The notes: generated from the sequence alone by a model not told the origin. Positions 7,335 to 16,449 are shown, numbered from the stretch's first letter. The stretch is 35,840 nt of DNA from Melioribacteraceae bacterium (GCA_027013735.1 JALWGH010000169.1:1-35840); one strand, 5' to 3'. Numbers and translations are program-made.

Positions 7335-10205
7335 TTAGAAATTTATCCTTAAGCCTAATCTAACAATTCTGGGCGTTCCAAAATGTCCTGCGCTGTACGT
7401 CATGGTTTTGTAGAGTTTCTTGTAAGTTTCGGCAAATTGTTCGCCATATCTCTTGTAACCTTCTACAACGGCTCTACCTTGTTTGTAGGTAAGCCAACCA
7501 TCATCGTAAGCATCGCCGGATGTATGAAATACCGCAACAACATTTTGAGTATTAAGTACATTAATTACCCAGAGATAAACATTAAGATTTAACGGGCCAA
7601 CTTTAAAGGATTTGTCTATTTTTGCATCAAGTTGGAAATTCCACGGAGTCGTCGAAGCATTCAAAGGTTCAATCGGATATCTTCCGTTTCCAAAACCATC
7701 CCACCTTGTGTAATTGAATCCGCTATTAAAGGAGAATAAGAAGTTCATTCCAAAGTTGGACAACGGTTGTGTCCCGAAGAGAACCGGACCATCGTTGTTG
7801 CTGAAACGATAATCAATATTGATGAAACCTCTGTGTGTCTGGTTAAAATCAAGCGGAGCAATCTGCATCGGGAAGAATGGTGTGGCAGTAGGAGACTGCC
7901 AAATGGAACGGAAAGCAGTAGAGGGGTTTGAACCAGTGCCTCGCGCATCCGAATATGTATAATCAACTTGGGCAGATACTCTTTCGACTCTTCTCAAATC
8001 GAGTTTAAACTCGATTCCCTTAATGGTTGCAAAGTCGCCGTTTACCCATGCATAATATTGGCTGTGGGCAGCTCCTTCTTCCGCAAAGATAGAACGGATT
8101 TGAACTTGGTCTTTAATGTCTTTGTAGAAACCGGTAATGTCAAATGCAAATACGTTTCCGATTTGTTGACGGAAACCGATTTCGTAAGACGTGGTTCTTT
8201 CGGGACGCAAGCCGAATCCTACGGGCTGCGAAATAGCGTAACCGCCTTTAATATTATCAGCCATTACGTTGTAACCTTGGTAAACGTCACGCAACCTCGA
8301 TTGCTGAACGAATTTTCCGTACTGTGCGTGGAAAACCGTTTTGTCCGTTACAGGGAATGAGAATCCAAGTCTCGGTGAAACCTGAAGCAACGGGTCAACA
8401 TTAACCAATTGAGTTTTGTCAATGTGGCCTTCGTTGTCAAATTTCACATTGTGGGGATCTTTAAAGACTTTTGCGTCTATGTCAATATAATCCAGGCGGA
8501 AGCCGATGTTCAATACTAAATCGGGGAACTCCATTTTATCCTGGATATAGTAAGCTGCAAATGTGGGGTGCTTTGCGGCTTCGAGTCCGCTATCAGTAGG
8601 ATTACCGTAAACGTCATAGCCGTAATTGTCGAGCCTGCTGTAAATATCGTAAACGCTACCATCGGCTATTGCTCTTGCCAATGAAGGCAATTGGAATACA
8701 CGTCCGAACGAATAGCGACGAATTGTGTAGTAATTAAACTCGACGCCTGTCTTGAACTCGTGGTGTAATCCCATCTGATACAAGAAATTAATTTTACCGC
8801 CAAAGGATTGTGTCCTTTGTTTCCGGTAACTGCTAAGCACTCTATCTTCGGGAACAAAAGAAAAACCGTAAGCACTCAAGTTAATCGGTTGGCGACCGTC
8901 GCCAAGCAGGTGTCTTCCGTATTTTGCATTGGCAATAGAGTCACCGTACAAGGTAATTTGATGCTTGAATATCGGGTCCATATCAACGTAAAAATCGTTG
9001 AAGTAGTTTGCAATAACATCGTAGAACGAGTTTTTGCTAAGTACGTGTGTGATTTTTACGCTACCGGACATTGTGCTTGCTTCGTGCAAACCGGCACTGT
9101 TGTAAGCCCGATAATTCGTGATACCAACTCCGTTCCTTCCGGTGTTAACCACATAGTTGCCGTTAACGCGGATGTTGAACGGATGTACCGTCCAAGTAAC
9201 ATTACCTTGTATTTGATATTGATTCCTGTTGTAATTAAGAATATATCCGTCTGGATACTCAATATCAAAAGTATCTGCGGAAGCACCGCGGGACGGGTCA
9301 AAGATATTCTTAAAATGAGCGCCTCGGTAGAAAGCGGCAGGAGAACGTGTAAAGTCATTGCTTGCCGCTAGGAAGAACCTTAACGCTTTGTATTTCGGTA
9401 TTACAGGACCGCCGGCAGTAAATACCATTTCGCTGTAATGCCTGCTGTAAGCGCCAAGGAATTTTTCTCCGAGAGGCACAAAGTTATCCGTAATCCCCTC
9501 GAAACTGAACTGATATTTCTCGCCGCCGGTTCTTGTTTGTGTGGAGATAATACCGCCGTTTGCGCCGCCGTATTCTGCCGAATATCCGCCGGCTTGCACT
9601 TGGATTTCCTCAATTGCGTTACTGATAACGCCGGAACGTGCGCCGCCGAATACGGGGTTGTTTACAAGCACACCGTCAACGTAGAAGGCTACTTCATCAC
9701 CGCGGGAACCGCGAACATGAATTGTTCCTCCCTGCGTTACGATACCCGCCTGCGTTGAAACTACGGCGTTAACGCCGCGAACGGGCAGATTTTCAATGTC
9801 TTCCTTTCTTACAATGCTCGTCGAGTTTGTAACGTTCTTTTCGACCAGCGGTTTGGGGGCTTTTACAACAATTGTTTTCGTCGAATATTCCGTCGTTTGT
9901 AACGCGAAATTCACCTCCGTTGTTAAGTTAACGGATACTTTAATATTCTCAACAATCTGTTCCCGGTATCCGATGTACCTTGCTTTAATTGAGTAGGTTC
10001 CCGGGGGAACATTAAGAATAATATAGTGTCCGCTGGCATCCGTTGCGGCACCTAACATTGTGCCTTCGATGATAACATTAGCGCCGATCAATGGATCGCC
10101 GGTTTGTAGATCGGTTACTTTACCTACTACCTTACCGGTCTGCGCAAAAGTAATCATCGGTACAACGGCTAATAAAATAAATAAAATCTTAAGACTACGA
10201 AACAT
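7335..10205 (-). CDS. TonB-dependent receptor with N-terminal carboxypeptidase-regulatory-like domain
   Basis: A 956-residue outer membrane receptor. The signal peptide is about residues 1-21 (ends ITFAQ). Residues ~24-110 form a CarboxypepD_reg-like domain (GKVVGKVTDLQTGDPLIGAN, then PPGTYSIKARYIGY). A plug domain follows at ~120-235 (VRGSRGDEVAFYVDGVLVNN, GGYSAEYGGANGGIISTQT). The remainder is a beta-barrel ending in IVRLGLRINF with a terminal Phe. Proteins of this build import large substrates with TonB/ExbBD energy; the substrate here is unknown. No SusD gene is adjacent, so it is not a standard SusCD pair. GGGGAG precedes ATG 10205. It follows the DUF4397 lipoprotein gene by 19 bases and precedes the T9SS-tailed gene by 44, consistent with one transcript. 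Confidence 0.93.
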   Translation of the reverse strand: MFRSLKILFILLAVVPMITFAQTGKVVGKVTDLQTGDPLIGANVIIEGTMLGAATDASGHYIILNVPPGTYSIKARYIGYREQIVENIKVSVNLTTEVNFALQTTEYSTKTIVVKAPKPLVEKNVTNSTSIVRKEDIENLPVRGVNAVVSTQAGIVTQGGTIHVRGSRGDEVAFYVDGVLVNNPVFGGARSGVISNAIEEIQVQAGGYSAEYGGANGGIISTQTRTGGEKYQFSFEGITDNFVPLGEKFLGAYSRHYSEMVFTAGGPVIPKYKALRFFLAASNDFTRSPAAFYRGAHFKNIFDPSRGASADTFDIEYPDGYILNYNRNQYQIQGNVTWTVHPFNIRVNGNYVVNTGRNGVGITNYRAYNSAGLHEASTMSGSVKITHVLSKNSFYDVIANYFNDFYVDMDPIFKHQITLYGDSIANAKYGRHLLGDGRQPINLSAYGFSFVPEDRVLSSYRKQRTQSFGGKINFLYQMGLHHEFKTGVEFNYYTIRRYSFGRVFQLPSLARAIADGSVYDIYSRLDNYGYDVYGNPTDSGLEAAKHPTFAAYYIQDKMEFPDLVLNIGFRLDYIDIDAKVFKDPHNVKFDNEGHIDKTQLVNVDPLLQVSPRLGFSFPVTDKTVFHAQYGKFVQQSRLRDVYQGYNVMADNIKGGYAISQPVGFGLRPERTTSYEIGFRQQIGNVFAFDITGFYKDIKDQVQIRSIFAEEGAAHSQYYAWVNGDFATIKGIEFKLDLRRVERVSAQVDYTYSDARGTGSNPSTAFRSIWQSPTATPFFPMQIAPLDFNQTHRGFINIDYRFSNNDGPVLFGTQPLSNFGMNFLFSFNSGFNYTRWDGFGNGRYPIEPLNASTTPWNFQLDAKIDKSFKVGPLNLNVYLWVINVLNTQNVVAVFHTSGDAYDDGWLTYKQGRAVVEGYKRYGEQFAETYKKLYKTMTYSAGHFGTPRIVRLGLRINF

Positions 10206-10224
10206 GATCTTCTCCCCTTAATTA

Positions 10225-11046
10225 TTATTTGGAACGAGCTGGAAGAGGATTTTCTTCATTCATGGTAATTACCATTGCTTTCGGCGTTCCGCCAATGAAG
10301 AAATAATATCTTTTATTTGCACTAATAGTTGCGTCTTTTACTACGGCATGAGCAGAATTTTCACTTAAAAAACCGAAATTATATGTGCCTGCTCCCATTA
10401 CAAAACCCGTATATTTACCAAAGCCGATTGCCTCGGCAGAAGCTAAGGTATCGGAAGCTAAAATAATCGTGGTGTCTTGTTGGGCTACTACCGTATCTTT
10501 TCCGATTATTAAAGTATCACCGGCAGCTAAATTAGTATCTTTCTCGGTAAACGCAGCTGGCGCAACTTTCTTTGCCGTATCCGTCGGCGTATCGGTAATG
10601 CAATTAATAAAATAGATTTGCGAGCTGTCTGCCGGTGGAGTTTCTTCTTTGTAAGTAAAACCATCCGTAATATTAAAGAAAGCAAAAGTATTAAGCGTAT
10701 CGACTGCGGAATAGTAACCGCCAAAGACAATAGTCTCTTCCTCATAAGAAATCACGGGAATATTTTTGTTGTAAATAGTATTTCCCGCTCCGTCTTTCAA
10801 AGTAAAGAGCCTTTGGCCCGATTTAACGTCAAAATAATTTGTAATAGTATTTGCCGCCAAATCGCCTATTTTCTTTCCGTCAATCAATACGGTTAGAGGA
10901 TCCACATTACTGGTGAAATTACCTACTCTAATTACAGAGAAGGGGCGTTTCACCGGTTCAATGTACGGTTCGTCCACACATCCGTAAAGGAACAAACCGA
11001 GTAGAAATAAAACAATTAAACTTTTTTGTATTTTTAACCGCATCAT
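10225..11046 (-). CDS. DUF4397-domain lipoprotein
   Basis: A 273-residue lipoprotein. The hydrophobic leader ends in the lipobox LFLYGC, so Cys23 is the likely lipidated residue. The N-terminal half of the mature protein (VIRVGNFTSNVDPLTVLIDG to YFDVKSGQRLFTLKDG) matches the DUF4397 pattern of short, paired beta-sandwich repeats. The C-terminal half is Thr/Asp-rich and ends with a second beta section (GAGTYNFGFLSENSAHAVVK to YYFFIGGTPKAMVITMNEEN). The two first codons are both ATG; GAGG is better spaced for the second (11043), so the true start may be three bases in. It is the first gene of the envelope operon and could be a surface partner of the receptor behind it; that role is inference. 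Confidence 0.85.
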   Translation of the reverse strand: MMRLKIQKSLIVLFLLGLFLYGCVDEPYIEPVKRPFSVIRVGNFTSNVDPLTVLIDGKKIGDLAANTITNYFDVKSGQRLFTLKDGAGNTIYNKNIPVISYEEETIVFGGYYSAVDTLNTFAFFNITDGFTYKEETPPADSSQIYFINCITDTPTDTAKKVAPAAFTEKDTNLAAGDTLIIGKDTVVAQQDTTIILASDTLASAEAIGFGKYTGFVMGAGTYNFGFLSENSAHAVVKDATISANKRYYFFIGGTPKAMVITMNEENPLPARSK

Positions 11047-11101
11047 TTACCTCTTGTGCTGTTTATTAAAATTAAACTACAGCGACACAACAATTAAAAA
11101 A

Positions 11102-11138
11102 GGGGAATTGTCCGTTTGAATTTCAAACGAACAATTCC
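11102..11138 (-). terminator. Hairpin terminator after the 739-residue T9SS-tailed protein gene
   Basis: On the minus strand a long inverted repeat (GGAATTGT and CGTTTGAA arms with one internal mismatch and a tiny loop) is followed by CC and a run of T. It lies 31 bases after the stop at 11170 and separates this gene from the operon starting at 11046, which must then have its own promoter in 11047-11101. Confidence 0.85.
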
Positions 11139-11169
11139 GCCTATTTAACAAATTACCAATAAACAGAGT

Positions 11170-13389
11170 TTATTTCATTAACATCATTTTCTTGGTGCTT
11201 ACAAAGTTTCCGGCTTTCAATTGGTAGATGTACATACCGGAAGCAAGATTCTTAGCGTTGAATGTTACTTCATACGCGCCTGCATCTTTAACACCTTGGA
11301 TAAGAGTTGCAACTTCGCGACCGAGTACGTCAAATACTTTCAGACTTACATCGGTTCTGTGCGGAAGTGCAAACTTAATTGTTGTTGTGGGGTTGAACGG
11401 GTTCGGATAGTTCTGGCTGAGTTCGAAAGTTTCGGGAGTCAAGCCTTTGATTTGCTTAACGGAAACAGTCGTATCAATACCGAACCACAGAAGTGCTTGT
11501 ACTTGAGGAGCAGCAGCGCTAAAGCCGTACCAGTAGTACTGTGCCGGAGGAGCATCCAAGGAAATAGGATCGTAAGCCAGGAATGCAATCTTGTTGCCTG
11601 CGGGCAATACTCTTGAACCTGCAATATTGTATTCCTTACCGTCATATCCGTAACCTTTCATAAATACTTGTACGTCATCAGTGAAGTCGGCGCCGTCTAG
11701 CCAGTTATTAACACCGATTTCATAAGTAGGATAGTACCACATCGTATCACCTACGGAAGCAAACAATGTTGCAAGAGCACCGCCTAATGTAGTGCCTGCG
11801 ACAGGTGTTACAATGGAAGGTCCCGTGTAACCTGTTTTGTTTACGGGGTCATAATCAATATCATTGTATTCGTGGGTTACACCGAGAATTACATTTGCGA
11901 AGTCGCCGCTGTGGTCCATATCATTCCAACCCGAATAGGAACCAAACCATTCGTCACCGGCTAAGAAGAAGTTGTGTGAGCCGTCTGCAGCTACCCAAGT
12001 GGATTCTGCAGGAACGTTGTCTGCAGCAATACCCTTTGTTGCAATTTCAAATACATTGGTATAGTTGGTTAACAATTCATCTGTTACCTTTCCGTAAGAC
12101 CATACGTCATGATCCCAATAAACGGTGCTGTATGTTGAAAAATCGTCATGTCCGAAATAATAGGACTGAGGATAACCTGCAGGTTTGTCGTATCCGTTGA
12201 ATACTAACAAGTTAGTTGAAGTAACTTCGAAAATGTTGTAGCCATAAGTTTTACTTTGGCTGGTATTTCCTGCAACGTCGGTAGCGGTAATATAATAATC
12301 AACATGAGTACCAGGGCTCTGACCCGGAATTTGTGCAGTATAGGTATCTCCATCATTGGTCATTGCAACTTCAACGAAGTCACCACCGTTAATGCTGTAA
12401 AACAAAGATGCGGAAGCAACGCCTGCATCGCCACCCGAAGGGTTAATGTCGGTAATAGTAGCGGAAACGGTTCTTGCTTCGGTACTTAATGTAGTTTTAA
12501 GATCAGTTACATTTGCAATATCGGGAGCGATATCGCCTGTTAATGTTACTGCAAGAACGAAGTCCCAAGTGTATTTTCTTGTCCACCAACCGTAATCGTT
12601 CGGGGGATCCAAACGACCGTTTGCATAATATTTGAATCCGGGGATTCCAAGTGTGTTGTCAGCGATGAAACCAATTCTTCCTTCATCCATTGTTGCGTTG
12701 TTATTTTTAAGAGCGACACCAATAATGTCACCTTTTTTCACAGTAGGATTAAAACCGAGCAAGCTCATTTCAACCCACTGGTAGTTTCCATCTGCAACGG
12801 GAGTTACAGGTGCACCCATACCGCCGTCAGACCAAAGGTCATTACCAAACGGGCTGCCTGCGCCACTGCCTTCGATATCAACCCAGTCGCCGGTTCTGTC
12901 TAAGTCATCCAAGAATGCGGTTGCATCATGATAACCGTTACCGTCTGCAACATAATAACCCCATCTTTTAACGCCGGCGTTAAGAATTTGATCTTTTGTC
13001 CAAACAACTTTAACCAGCTTCAATTCTGCCGGAGTGTTTTCAACGTCAACAGCGGCAGTATTGTAACCGGCTGCTTTGATGATCATATCTGCAGGAGCTT
13101 CGAACCATTGAACCATTCTGTCCTGCCCGAAGAAACCGAAGTTTACGGAGTGGGGAACGTCATAGCTCAATGTGTCGTCAACATCCTGAACAGTGTTGAA
13201 GTGTTTTTTGAAGTTAGCCTTCTGAGAAGCAAACTTTGAACTAACAGCTTGAATCTCGCCAGCTTTTTCTCCCGGCAATTGTCCGGGTTTAAAAATTTTG
13301 CCGTCAGCTCTGATAATTACATTGCTTTGGGCAAAAAGCATTACTGGGAATGCAAAAGCGACTAAGAAAAAGGAAAGTTTTTTAAACAT
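11170..13389 (-). CDS. Secreted multidomain protein with T9SS type A sorting tail
   Basis: A 739-residue protein. The signal peptide is residues 1-20 (VMLFAQ). Residues ~25-280 are a long beta-rich region with no family I recognise. An Ig-like or bacterial-surface domain follows at ~283-390 (DIAPDIANVTDLKTTLSTEA to GTHVDYYITATDVAGNTSQS). A second unassigned region runs at ~395-640. The sorting domain is at ~658-739 (SQNYPNPFNPTTTIKFALP, then VFDVLGREVATL, then NLASGMYIYQLKAGN). It should be exported by Sec and T9SS and held at the cell surface. AAGGAG lies 6 bases before ATG 13389. It is monocistronic, with a 570-base region upstream and its own terminator. Peptidase or hydrolase motifs were looked for and not seen. 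Confidence 0.88.
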   Translation of the reverse strand: MFKKLSFFLVAFAFPVMLFAQSNVIIRADGKIFKPGQLPGEKAGEIQAVSSKFASQKANFKKHFNTVQDVDDTLSYDVPHSVNFGFFGQDRMVQWFEAPADMIIKAAGYNTAAVDVENTPAELKLVKVVWTKDQILNAGVKRWGYYVADGNGYHDATAFLDDLDRTGDWVDIEGSGAGSPFGNDLWSDGGMGAPVTPVADGNYQWVEMSLLGFNPTVKKGDIIGVALKNNNATMDEGRIGFIADNTLGIPGFKYYANGRLDPPNDYGWWTRKYTWDFVLAVTLTGDIAPDIANVTDLKTTLSTEARTVSATITDINPSGGDAGVASASLFYSINGGDFVEVAMTNDGDTYTAQIPGQSPGTHVDYYITATDVAGNTSQSKTYGYNIFEVTSTNLLVFNGYDKPAGYPQSYYFGHDDFSTYSTVYWDHDVWSYGKVTDELLTNYTNVFEIATKGIAADNVPAESTWVAADGSHNFFLAGDEWFGSYSGWNDMDHSGDFANVILGVTHEYNDIDYDPVNKTGYTGPSIVTPVAGTTLGGALATLFASVGDTMWYYPTYEIGVNNWLDGADFTDDVQVFMKGYGYDGKEYNIAGSRVLPAGNKIAFLAYDPISLDAPPAQYYWYGFSAAAPQVQALLWFGIDTTVSVKQIKGLTPETFELSQNYPNPFNPTTTIKFALPHRTDVSLKVFDVLGREVATLIQGVKDAGAYEVTFNAKNLASGMYIYQLKAGNFVSTKKMMLMK

Positions 13390-13798
13390 AACTTTCTCCT
13401 TGTTTGTGAGTGGATTAATTAATTAAGAAACTTAAAATTCCAAATATGACAAAAAACGCCAAAAGAACTTTTCTTCTTTTGTTTAAGACAATAAGATAAT
13501 ACAAACGCTTTTTATTATCAAGCGAAAAACGATTTTTAAAAGCCTCACCTCCCCTGTGGTTATTGAGTCTGCTAAAATCATGCTTCCGAGTAGCTAAATT
13601 TAATATAGTAAATCTTTATTGTCAAGGTAAAAAAGTTGCTCTTTCCTTAATAAAATCAATCCTTTCGGGAACAAGGACAAATTTAAAATCTACAGCAAAA
13701 AAAAATTCCATTTCATTTTGCGACCGATTGTTTTGTAACGATTTTGTTTTCCTAAAAGAGGTTTGCCAAAAATCGCGCCAAAGCTTTAAATCAAAACC
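13390..13798. other. Gene-free leader and spacer upstream of the 739-residue protein gene
   Basis: About 400 AT-rich bases. The part next to 13389 should hold the promoter and leader of the minus-strand gene, but I could not pick a -33/-7 pair with confidence. Short open frames here have no Shine-Dalgarno and no recognisable protein. No RNA gene was seen. Confidence 0.5.
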
Positions 13799-13966
13799 AT
13801 CCAATAATCCATCCATCCAATCATCCAAGGAGCCCGTTTAAGCCAGTGCTCTTGGATAATTGGATTATTGGATGACTGGATAAAATTATCACAATTTTTG
13901 AGCAACAATAATTTTTCACTGTTCTCTGTTCTCTGTTCTCTGAGTAGCGCGTGTTGCGTATTGCTT
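13799..13966. repeat. Composite intergenic repeat, copy A (octamer hairpin plus heptamer array)
   Basis: From left to right: an 8-bp-period array of ATCCAATC-like units (13799-13830), a loop containing CCCGTTT and AGTGC, then the complementary array of TTGGATGA-like units (about 13851-13880), which together can fold into a long imperfect hairpin. A spacer containing CAACAATAATTTTTC follows, then 7-bp units ACTGTTC and TCTGTTC from 13918, and G/C-richer heptads (GTTGCGT, ATTGCTT) that run into the trxA stop codon at 13965. The same parts in the same order recur at about 33669-33909. Confidence 0.85.
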
Positions 13967-14291
13967 AAGCTTGCAATAGCTTCTCAACTTTTTCTTTGAA
14001 CACTTGTCTTGGAGCCGCTCCGATTACAACGTCCTTCAATTCACCGTTTTTAAAGAACAACACCGTCGGTATTGACCGGACACCATATTTAATAGCTGTT
14101 TGCTGGTTAACGTCAACGTCAAGCTTCCCGACTTTCAATTTGCCGTCGTATTCCTGCGCAAACTCTTCCATAATGGGAGCAATCAAACGGCAAGGACCGC
14201 ACCAAACAGCCCACAAATCTATTATTACAGGTAAATCAGATTTTAATACTTCTTCCTCAAAATTAGCATCCGTTATTTCTACCAATGCCAT
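13965..14291 (-). CDS. trxA: Thioredoxin
   Basis: A complete 108-residue thioredoxin. The active site WCGPC is at residues 30-34 (Cys31 and Cys34) followed by Arg35, and the cis-proline motif SIPT has Pro75, both as in the classical family. The residue before Trp30 is Val rather than the more common Glu, Thr or Pro, which may tune the redox potential. It reduces protein disulfides in the cytoplasm with thioredoxin reductase, whose gene is not in the window. AAGGAG lies 7 bases before ATG 14291. It begins 22 bases after the acyl-CoA dehydrogenase gene and is the last member of that apparent operon. A heptamer repeat array begins directly at its stop codon. Confidence 0.97.
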   Translation of the reverse strand: MALVEITDANFEEEVLKSDLPVIIDLWAVWCGPCRLIAPIMEEFAQEYDGKLKVGKLDVDVNQQTAIKYGVRSIPTVLFFKNGELKDVVIGAAPRQVFKEKVEKLLQA

Positions 14292-14313
14292 CTATTTTCT
14301 CCTTGTTTTTATC

Positions 14314-15456
14314 TTAATAAATACCACGTTTCTTAATGATATTCCTTGCAATAATTCCTTTTTGAATTTCATTTGTTCCTTCGAAAATACGATTGATTCT
14401 TGCATCACGGTAAAATCTTTCGATAGGCAATTCCTTTGAGAATCCCATTCCACCGTGAATTTGAACCGCCATGTCGGCAATCTTGCCGAAAGATTCCGAG
14501 CAATAATATTTAACCATTGCCGCTTCACGGGTAACATCTTTGCCTTGTTCGTAAAGCGTAGCCGTTCTGTAAACAATAGATTCCATATTGAAAATCATCG
14601 TAGTCATATCTGCTAACATAAACTGCACGGCTTGGAAGTTACTAATCGTTTGCCCGAACTGCTTCCTTTCCCGCGCAAACTCGGTGGACATTTTCAGCAA
14701 TTCCTTCGAAGCTCCGAGGCAAGCAGCGCCAAGCCCCAAACGCCCGGCATCCAAAGTGCGCATTGCAATTAAGAAACCCCTGCCGTCACGTCCCAAAAGA
14801 TTTTCTTTCGGAACACGAACATTGTCAAAAGTAATTTGATTTGTAACGCTTCCCTTAATTCCCATTTTTTTCTCCGGCGGACCGGGGATAAAGCCGGGTT
14901 GGTCTGTCTCCACAATAAAAGCGCTAATGCCCTGTTTTGTTCTTGCAAAAAGGGAAACCACATCTGCAAGCGCGCCGTTTGTGATCCACAGCTTTTCACC
15001 GTTGATTATCCACTCGTCGTCTTCAAGTTCCGCACGTGTTTTAATGTGGAAAGCATCCGAACCGGCGCTTGCTTCAGTTAATGCAAAGGCAGCAATCTTT
15101 TCCCCCGCAGCTAAAGGCGGAATGTATTTTTTCTTTTGCTCTTCGGAACCGCCGATGAATATTGCGTTTGTGCCAATCGACTGATGTGCGCCGATAAAAG
15201 TTGCAACGGACATATCCGCCCGGGAAATTTCTTCCTGCACAATGCAGTAGCCGATTTCTCCAAAGCCGCCTCCGCCGTATTCCTCAGGGAAAGAAACACC
15301 CAAAAGTCCGAGCTCCGCAATTTTTTTACGCAGCTCCTCGGGAATCATTTCTTCCTTCTCAATCCTTTCGGACAAAGGTTTGATTTCGTTATTGGCAAAA
15401 TCCCTGACCATATCACGCAGCATTCGCTGCTCGTCGTTAAATTTTAATTCAAACAT
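14314..15456 (-). CDS. Acyl-CoA dehydrogenase (short/medium-chain type)
   Basis: A 380-residue FAD enzyme of the length usual for short-chain and butyryl-CoA dehydrogenases. It oxidises acyl-CoA to trans-2-enoyl-CoA and passes electrons to ETF. Visible motifs are AFALTEASAGSDA (FAD/substrate loop, ~127-139), EKLWITNGA (~154-162), the C-terminal signature VQIHGGMGFSKELPIERFYR, and FEGTNEIQ with Glu359 at the position of the catalytic base of MCAD and SCAD. It lies 12 bases after the FabL-like reductase gene and 22 before trxA. An enoyl reductase and an acyl-CoA dehydrogenase in one unit suggest a shared acyl-chain pathway, though they act in opposite directions. The substrate chain length cannot be read reliably. 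ETF genes are not in the window. Confidence 0.95.
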   Translation of the reverse strand: MFELKFNDEQRMLRDMVRDFANNEIKPLSERIEKEEMIPEELRKKIAELGLLGVSFPEEYGGGGFGEIGYCIVQEEISRADMSVATFIGAHQSIGTNAIFIGGSEEQKKKYIPPLAAGEKIAAFALTEASAGSDAFHIKTRAELEDDEWIINGEKLWITNGALADVVSLFARTKQGISAFIVETDQPGFIPGPPEKKMGIKGSVTNQITFDNVRVPKENLLGRDGRGFLIAMRTLDAGRLGLGAACLGASKELLKMSTEFARERKQFGQTISNFQAVQFMLADMTTMIFNMESIVYRTATLYEQGKDVTREAAMVKYYCSESFGKIADMAVQIHGGMGFSKELPIERFYRDARINRIFEGTNEIQKGIIARNIIKKRGIY

Positions 15457-15468
15457 TTCATTCTTCTA

Positions 15469-16290
15469 TTATTTAATAATTTTTTTAATACCGCTTGTGT
15501 AATTGGAAATAAGCTCGCCGCCGTCAACGGCAATTGTGTTGCCGGAAATCCAATCGGCTTCGGGACGTGAAAGCAGAGAAATTGCATCGGCTACATCCTC
15601 AGGCGTAGTTAATCTTCCCGAGGGGTTTTTACCTTTCGCAAATTCAATCATTAAATCGTTACCCGGTATTTTCCTGAGCGCGGGTGTGTCCGTTACGCCC
15701 GCCATTATTGCGTTTGCCGTAATTCCCATCGGCGCAAGCTCAAAAGCCAATTGACGGATGTGAGATTCGAGTGCAGCCTTTGCCGCTGAGACAGCACCGT
15801 AGGTAGGGAACACAGTTTCCGAACCGGCGCTTGTGAGAGCAAATATTCTTCCGTGTTTTGCAAAGAGGTCTCTCTCAATTAAACCTTGTGTCCAATAAAC
15901 AAGGCTGTGCGCCATTACGTCTAACGTCATCTGCATTTGCGCACGTGTAACTCTCTCGTTCGGCTTCTTCGAAATGAAAGGCTTCAGCGTACCGAAAGCA
16001 AGCGAGTGAACAAGCACGTGGACGTAAGGATGCTCCTTTGTGGCAAACCTTTCTTTTATTTCGTCAAGAATGTCGTCGCGTTTAATCGGGTCGGCAGCAT
16101 TTGCATTAAAGAACACTGCTCTGTTGCCTGTCTGTTGTATTTTCTTTTTGATTTTTTCCACATTCGGCATTGTGCTTTGCCTGTCAAGATGGATGCCCAA
16201 AATGCAGTAACCATCCTTAGCAAGTTTAACGGCTGTTGCTCCTCCAAACCCCGAAGAGGCGCCCAAAATCAAAGCCCATTTTTTTTGCAT
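15469..16290 (-). CDS. FabL-like enoyl-[acyl-carrier-protein] reductase (divergent SDR)
   Basis: A 273-residue short-chain dehydrogenase. The nucleotide-binding loop GASSGFG is at residues 10-16. The catalytic pair is Tyr164 and Lys171 in YGAVSAAKAALE, a Tyr-x6-Lys spacing. Classical SDRs have Tyr-x3-Lys; the x6 spacing is the mark of enoyl-ACP reductases FabI and FabL. The context FELAPMGITANAIMAGVTDTPALRKIPG and the end ISGNTIAVDGG look closer to FabL than to FabI. Such enzymes reduce trans-2-enoyl-ACP to acyl-ACP with NAD(P)H in the last step of fatty-acid elongation. GGGGAA precedes ATG 16290. It is first in an operon with acyl-CoA dehydrogenase and trxA, unlike the usual fab cluster setting, so a role outside bulk lipid synthesis is possible. 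Confidence 0.8.
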   Translation of the reverse strand: MQKKWALILGASSGFGGATAVKLAKDGYCILGIHLDRQSTMPNVEKIKKKIQQTGNRAVFFNANAADPIKRDDILDEIKERFATKEHPYVHVLVHSLAFGTLKPFISKKPNERVTRAQMQMTLDVMAHSLVYWTQGLIERDLFAKHGRIFALTSAGSETVFPTYGAVSAAKAALESHIRQLAFELAPMGITANAIMAGVTDTPALRKIPGNDLMIEFAKGKNPSGRLTTPEDVADAISLLSRPEADWISGNTIAVDGGELISNYTSGIKKIIK

Positions 16291-16384
16291 TGTGTTTTCC
16301 CCAGTCTAATTAAAAATATGACGGCAAAATTATTAAATAAATGTAAAGAATTCAAATTAGCACCCTGCAAACAAACGGCTGACA

Positions 16385-16449
16385 AATGTTGAATGTTGAA
16401 TGCTTAATGTTGAATTGCTAATTTTCCATTTTCAACTTTCCACTAATCA
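16385..16449. repeat. Heptamer array at the 3' end of dnaE
   Basis: Eight to nine consecutive 7-bp units without an indel: AATGTTG (three copies), AATGCTT, AATTGCT, AATTTTC, CATTTTC and AACTTTC, reaching the dnaE stop codon. The unit changes gradually while the period stays 7. A related array of CATTCAA-type units sits at the dut stop codon. Confidence 0.9.

Noticed and set aside
13563-13841. Short open frames on both strands in the spacer right of 13389
   Set aside because: They run into the octamer repeat, lack Shine-Dalgarno sites and show no protein-like pattern.
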